Assembly (NCBI GenBank): GCA_026387805.1
Contig: JAPLKY010000150.1
Location: 1 to 18,106 of the forward strand
Reading direction: 5' to 3'
DNA length: 18,106 nt
Origin: Candidatus Krumholzibacteriia bacterium
Lineage (GTDB): Bacteria > Krumholzibacteriota > Krumholzibacteriia > Krumholzibacteriales > Krumholzibacteriaceae
Positions 15,201 to 18,106 of this stretch are shown here, piece after piece. Under the pieces are notes generated by a model. The model was given only the letters and a program-made list of their open reading frames with translations, made no database searches and was not told where the DNA came from. The translations under genes were made by a program, and so were the position numbers. The number at the start of each line of letters is the position of its first letter. Positions within the stretch are counted from its first letter, which is position 1.

Positions 15201-18106
15201 TGAAGGCCGCGGCATCCTCGGGGGCGACATCATCTCGCCGAACAGGACTTACGCCGAGACTCGGTTTGTCCCGAGGCACGACGCGCGCCTGCCCGTCGGG
15301 GCCCGGCCATGGCTCGTACGGACACGAGCTGAGGCCGGCCAGCACATCGAATACCGGCGACGGATATCGACCGTCGGCCTTGATGTCCACGGTCACGTGG
15401 TCTCCCAGATTGTCGTCACTGATGACGTACCCGACTTCGCTCGTGATGGTGGTGTCTCTGGATCCGTGTTCATCCTCCCCGGAGTGCGAGAGACCCTCGT
15501 GGTGGAGCTCCCCGAGAACTTCGAAGCCGACGCCGCCGAAGCCCGTCTCGAATTCAAATCCACCCAGCTGCGCTTCGCTATCCCAGTAGAACGTGTGCGT
15601 GTGCGTGTAGGATATCGTTGAGTCTACAACGTGAGCGTACGCCAAGTCGGCGCCGGCGCTGAAGCTTATATTTCTGGAGAGCTCGGGTGCGTTTGCCTTC
15701 AGCGAGTCGTTCGACGCAAGGAGCCTTTCCCATTCATCGCGCTTCAGCTCGAAGTACGTCGACGAATCGGGCGGGCCGTTCGTCGAGAAATACTCTATTT
15801 TCGAATCGAATGCCGGAATCAAGACATCCTCGATGTATTGCTGCGAGTATGCGTACATCGTCTCGATCGAATCCGGTTGGAACCCAACCGATGTCGATCT
15901 CGTGACCGAGCATTCCTCCACATCGATGACGCCGACTTCCGCGAAGATGAAGCTGAATCCCGCACCCACAAAGACATCCCCTTTTTCCCCGATAAAGAAC
16001 TCACTCGAGGAGGTGGAGAACCTCTCCGTGGTCGTGATCGTAACGTCGGTATAGGTCTCGCTGTTGGAGATGTCGCCGAGAAGATTCTTCCAATCGAATT
16101 CGACCTTGCTCTCCATTGGGTATATCGTGATTCCGGTGAAGAACCACAGGTCGACGCCGAACCACAGCTTACCCGTCAGGCCACCGCCCTTCTTCCACAT
16201 GGCTTTCTCCCAGTCGAATCTCGTGCGGAATTTCTGTCCTCGCTCGAGGTATGCATACGACCCGTCCCCGGGGGGATCGCGGAGGATGTATAACGGCGCA
16301 TCCGTGGCGGCCGTCACGAAATCCGCCCCCTCGGGCGCCACGTGACCCGTGACAAGCGTCCATTCGGTCGCCGTCACCGGGGTCCTGCCTTCGACATTCG
16401 CCGTGACCGATATCGCCTTCTGGAACGATCGGTCGTTCCCCTGTTCATCCTGCCGCCCGACGATGAGGCTCGGCGTCGTCGCGAAGGTATGGTAGCGGGC
16501 GATGCCGTTCTTGACCGCCAACACGGTATCGCCGCGCCGGTCGAAGATCTCATCGCGGACCGTCACCATCCCGCTGTCGAGCGGGCAGAGCCCGCTCGCG
16601 CCGTAGTTCTCGTTCACGGTGAAGGTGAGGTCGAGCGCCGCGAGCTGCGGGATCACGGGCAGGCTGTCCGGGAATGTCCTGTTCTCGAAGGTCAGCGGGC
16701 CGGGGCAGGTCTCAACAAAGTCTTCGAATCCCATGATCGCAATCTGCAGCGGCGCCCGGTAGACGAAGTCCATGGCGACGTCCAGGCTATCCATCTCCGC
16801 CAGGCGCGCCCCGAGATTCTGGAAGTAGCGCACGACATCCGTTTTGCCGAGACCTTCGGGGACGGTCAGCGGGTCAACCGAGGCCGAGACGAGATAGCTC
16901 TGCGGGGGGAGCGTCACGCTGTAGGCGGTATCGCCCGAACTGTAGGGAATCGTCCAGAGCATGCAGTCGTTTTCGCTCCGGACTGTGATCGTGATGTCGC
17001 CGATCGAACGCCCGCATCCGCCTCCGAGACGCCCCGCGAGCGTTTGCGTCGTCGAATCGTTGAAAACTACCCCCGTCGGGCCGTTCACCGTGGTGTCGCG
17101 TCTCACGTTGACATAGAGGCTGTCAGGTCCGAAGGTATGTCCTTCGAGAGCCGGCCGGATCCAATGCTGCCCGAGTCCCGCGGTCACAGCAAACTTGCCT
17201 TTCGCGTCGGTCGAGCCGGCCGGCTTGCTGTCCACCATGATCGGAATGTCCGGCGCGGCGCATGCCGTGCCGGCGTATCGGACGGTCCCCGAGACCGTGA
17301 AGGAGGAGATATCGACGAAGTTGACCTGGTTCTCCACGGGGGATTGGGTGTTGAGCGCGATTCGTTTGACGGGCGGATCGAATTGGCGATTGCCCTTGAA
17401 TGGCCGCACCTCGAACTCGGCCGCCGTCCCGTAGTACAGCCCGTCGAGGACGTAGTTGCCGTTGAGATCGGTACTGGGATATATGTCGAGCTCCGCGCAG
17501 TCGTCCGTCCGGTAGGCGCCGCCCGTAAAGGTCCCGTAATGCGCGCCACCACTTGCCATGTCGGTGATCACATCAGCGCTCACGTCGTTAAGGGGCCAGT
17601 ACGCGACGAGACCGCTCTCCGTTCCTGCGAGCGGCTTCGCTATTGAGGCCCGGATCTCCGATGCGCCGCGCGCGACGTTCCAGATGCGCACCTCGTCGAA
17701 CTGACCGCCAAATGACGAGCCCACAGCAGGGCCCGCGCCGAATGATAGCGGTTCGGCATTTGTGACGTCGCCAAGGCCTTGACATGCCACACTCCCCTCG
17801 AGAACACCGTCGGCAAAGATGCGGAGTGAATCTCCCGCGGCATCATGCACGCAGGCGACATGGTGCCAGGCGTTGTCGTTGATATCGCTCCGCGAGGTAC
17901 CGACGCTCACCGTCGTTGCGCCATCACTCATCGAGAATTGAAGACGCCCAGCCTGGCCCGTGCTCCGCATGTTCCCCAGAGTGAATGGGAACCGAGTGGC
18001 GCCGCTCCCCGGCGATGTCTTCGAGACAATTGCTCCATCGCCCACCCCCGATCCTCCGGCCCCCTGATACTTGATCCACGCCTCGATGGTGAAGCTAGTC
18101 GCGCTT
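12271..18106 (-). CDS. Partial giant secreted multidomain protein: LamG-like, Ig-like, FlgD-type sorting domain
   Basis: About 1,944 residues are visible. The frame is open to the right edge (SATSFTIEAWIKYQG precedes the GTG at 18045), so the start is outside. Numbering from that GTG, parts in order are: a LamG/concanavalin-like jellyroll to about 150 (AWHHVACVHD, FDEVRIWN, GLVAYWPLND); a carboxypeptidase-regulatory-like beta domain near 250-310 (VSGTVRYAG...DAKGKF); beta-rich unassigned regions to about 1165; a bacterial Ig-like domain (1168-1273; LSFGEDISISFNELI, VRDKAGNPM); two copies of a domain starting with AW-V-P (1383-1493 and 1713-1820); two GW-WI repeats between them (1510-1580 and 1602-1668); a Gly/Ala/Lys linker (1680-1705); and YQNAPNPFNPTTTIRFDLP to KMVIMR (1838-1924), a FlgD-Ig/Por-type C-terminal domain. 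This suggests an exported, perhaps surface-anchored protein. No catalytic motif was recognised. Confidence 0.9.
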   Translation of the reverse strand, partial: SATSFTIEAWIKYQGAGGSGVGDGAIVSKTSPGSGATRFPFTLGNMRSTGQAGRLQFSMSDGATTVSVGTSRSDINDNAWHHVACVHDAAGDSLRIFADGVLEGSVACQGLGDVTNAEPLSFGAGPAVGSSFGGQFDEVRIWNVARGASEIRASIAKPLAGTESGLVAYWPLNDVSADVITDMASGGAHYGTFTGGAYRTDDCAELDIYPSTDLNGNYVLDGLYYGTAAEFEVRPFKGNRQFDPPVKRIALNTQSPVENQVNFVDISSFTVSGTVRYAGTACAAPDIPIMVDSKPAGSTDAKGKFAVTAGLGQHWIRPALEGHTFGPDSLYVNVRRDTTVNGPTGVVFNDSTTQTLAGRLGGGCGRSIGDITITVRSENDCMLWTIPYSSGDTAYSVTLPPQSYLVSASVDPLTVPEGLGKTDVVRYFQNLGARLAEMDSLDVAMDFVYRAPLQIAIMGFEDFVETCPGPLTFENRTFPDSLPVIPQLAALDLTFTVNENYGASGLCPLDSGMVTVRDEIFDRRGDTVLAVKNGIARYHTFATTPSLIVGRQDEQGNDRSFQKAISVTANVEGRTPVTATEWTLVTGHVAPEGADFVTAATDAPLYILRDPPGDGSYAYLERGQKFRTRFDWEKAMWKKGGGLTGKLWFGVDLWFFTGITIYPMESKVEFDWKNLLGDISNSETYTDVTITTTERFSTSSSEFFIGEKGDVFVGAGFSFIFAEVGVIDVEECSVTRSTSVGFQPDSIETMYAYSQQYIEDVLIPAFDSKIEYFSTNGPPDSSTYFELKRDEWERLLASNDSLKANAPELSRNISFSAGADLAYAHVVDSTISYTHTHTFYWDSEAQLGGFEFETGFGGVGFEVLGELHHEGLSHSGEDEHGSRDTTITSEVGYVISDDNLGDHVTVDIKADGRYPSPVFDVLAGLSSCPYEPWPGPDGQARVVPRDKPSLGVSPVRRDDVAPEDAAAFTLTLANLNLSEPRLYALRLLTTSNPYGAVVKVGGVPLSVGVEYFIDAGQSQQAALTVERGPTRYDYENLALILYPPCEYDLLWRYGAPLWRADTVYVSVSFDAPCSDVTLLLPESGWVYDKSDQDAGGAIDLLLTDYELQISENDTLQAVWGEYRRLGVGQKGPTPWVSIPAESLGTNETLIAWHPLETLEDGVYELRAYTQCAGGKGYSEVSTGTIERHGPMVLGTPQPSDGELSFGEDISISFNELIDCLSIDPDSVTLKYLDGPSVDSTIASETVCDEKTIVITPTANGSDLEGRRIEARVGGVRDKAGNPMVRAATWSFEYRKSRFAWSELHLAVDVSYRNPGAITAELVNGTGRPVAFAIEPGSLPQWIESASPTGATIPASGTQTVSFALKDDLAMGAYTGEVMAAADDTTQGVAIFDLNVTVSCHEPAWVVDPSGFEHSMTMVAKLDIGGEISADLNDMLAAFVGNQLRGVASLQEMPVGPDPYLAFLTIYSNRAAGETVRFRVWDADSCRLHSSTLESYSFAANGSIGSAGAPVTLTADTATVGSDILAIAANRGWTWISTNVRSADMSAGAVLADLNLAPGDLIKSQSAFSQFIEYSHPDSVPVWVPVLELNNVSGYMVNLSQAGTIQHAGTAVPVDTLIPVEQGWNWIGYLPTAAIGLTEALDDLHARGLVVAGDMIKSQTAFAEYVDGVWYGSLAVMDPGKGYKLRLSSAVDSFFAYPPPPYGAAKGTLAAAGAGGKGERGPAGKATTVENAPAWSVNPHDYQYNMTVTAVLRIKDRESIDGSDMIGAFVDNECRGVASPIYIEGVGHYEAFLMVHGNQAAGEKVTFKAFDADAGVVFDVKETLTLEADVAKGTVHQPVVLNALEGGETPDIPRAFTLYQNAPNPFNPTTTIRFDLPRAVRVSLRVYDAKGELVATILDGNMAEGRKAISWAATNDRGSTVASGIYFYRLVAGEFVQTRKMVIMR
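12586..12909 (-). repeat. Second copy of an internal domain duplication (AW-V-P domain)
   Basis: Residues 1713-1820 of the giant protein contain AWSVNPHDYQYNMTVTAVL, then SDMIGAFVDNECRGVAS, then GNQAAGEKVTFKAFDAD. They align in order and spacing with residues 1383-1493. The divergence shows an old protein-level duplication, not a recent DNA repeat. Confidence 0.85.
13042..13242 (-). repeat. Second copy of the GW-WI domain
   Basis: Residues 1602-1668 read GWNWIGYLP, LDDLHARGLVVAGDMIKSQT, FAEYVDGVWYGSL, MDPGKGYKLRLS. They match the first copy, which reads GWTWISTNV, LADLNLAPGDLIKSQSAF, VPVLELNNVSGYMVNLS. Confidence 0.85.
13306..13515 (-). repeat. First copy of the GW-WI domain
   Basis: Residues 1511-1580 share with the second copy the order GW-WI, GD(L/M)IKSQ(S/T)AF, a GY-(V/L)-LS ending and the same spacing. 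Both copies sit between the two AW-V-P domains. Confidence 0.85.
13567..13899 (-). repeat. First copy of the AW-V-P domain
   Basis: Residues 1383-1493 include AWVVDPSGFEHSMTMVAKL, NDMLAAFVGNQLRGVASL, YLAFLTIYSNRAAGETVRFR and VWDAD. The shared core with the later copy is (D/S)DM-(G/A)AFV-N--RGVAS and AAGE-V-F--(F/W)DAD. Confidence 0.85.

Noticed and set aside
16342..17646. Plus-strand open frame of 434 codons inside the giant gene
   Set aside because: It is low in hydrophobic residues and rich in Arg/His/Val/Glu like the other shadow frames, while the minus-strand frame has clear LamG and beta-sandwich features.

Overview
The window reads as GC-rich chromosome from a Gram-negative (diderm) bacterium. 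The giant secreted protein at the right edge combines a LamG-type jellyroll with a C-terminal FlgD-Ig/Por-like sorting domain. With an Omp85-type outer membrane protein and an RND efflux pump nearby, this points to the FCB side of the tree (Krumholzibacteriota, Eisenbacteria or Latescibacterota-like, often known from metagenomes). The placement is inferred from protein style only. There are no rRNA, tRNA, CRISPR or insertion-sequence signals.

Layout, left to right. (1) 1-4883 (+): the tail of a two-receiver signalling protein, probably a hybrid histidine kinase, followed closely by a membrane-fusion adaptor and an RND permease. The last two overlap by ATGA and form an efflux operon; no outer-membrane channel gene is visible. 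(2) 4876-7036 (-): a RhlE-like DEAD-box RNA helicase whose 3' end overlaps that of the permease, and upstream of it an unrecognised 261-residue protein with a strong Shine-Dalgarno site, a predicted promoter and a predicted terminator. (3) 7037-7477: a repetitive divergent regulatory region, ending in a terminator-like hairpin just before typA. (4) 7478-10117 (+): typA/bipA, then a two-gene cassette, a DUF5674-family protein and a small partner that starts on a GTGA overlap. (5) 10126-18106 (-): a C-terminal remnant of a metallo-beta-lactamase-fold protein, a 540-residue Omp85/D15-type protein, and the last ~1,944 residues of the giant secreted protein, which runs off the right edge.

The most interesting signals are these. 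Two genes, DUF5674 and the Omp85-type protein, have TATAAT exactly 7 nt before the ATG and no Shine-Dalgarno site, which predicts leaderless mRNAs. The DUF5674 cassette looks like a conserved module of unknown function. The typA leader could attenuate transcription. The giant protein has two kinds of internal domain duplication and a long central region I cannot assign. No complete, clearly new multi-gene system is proven here; the DUF5674 pair is the best candidate for an undescribed one.
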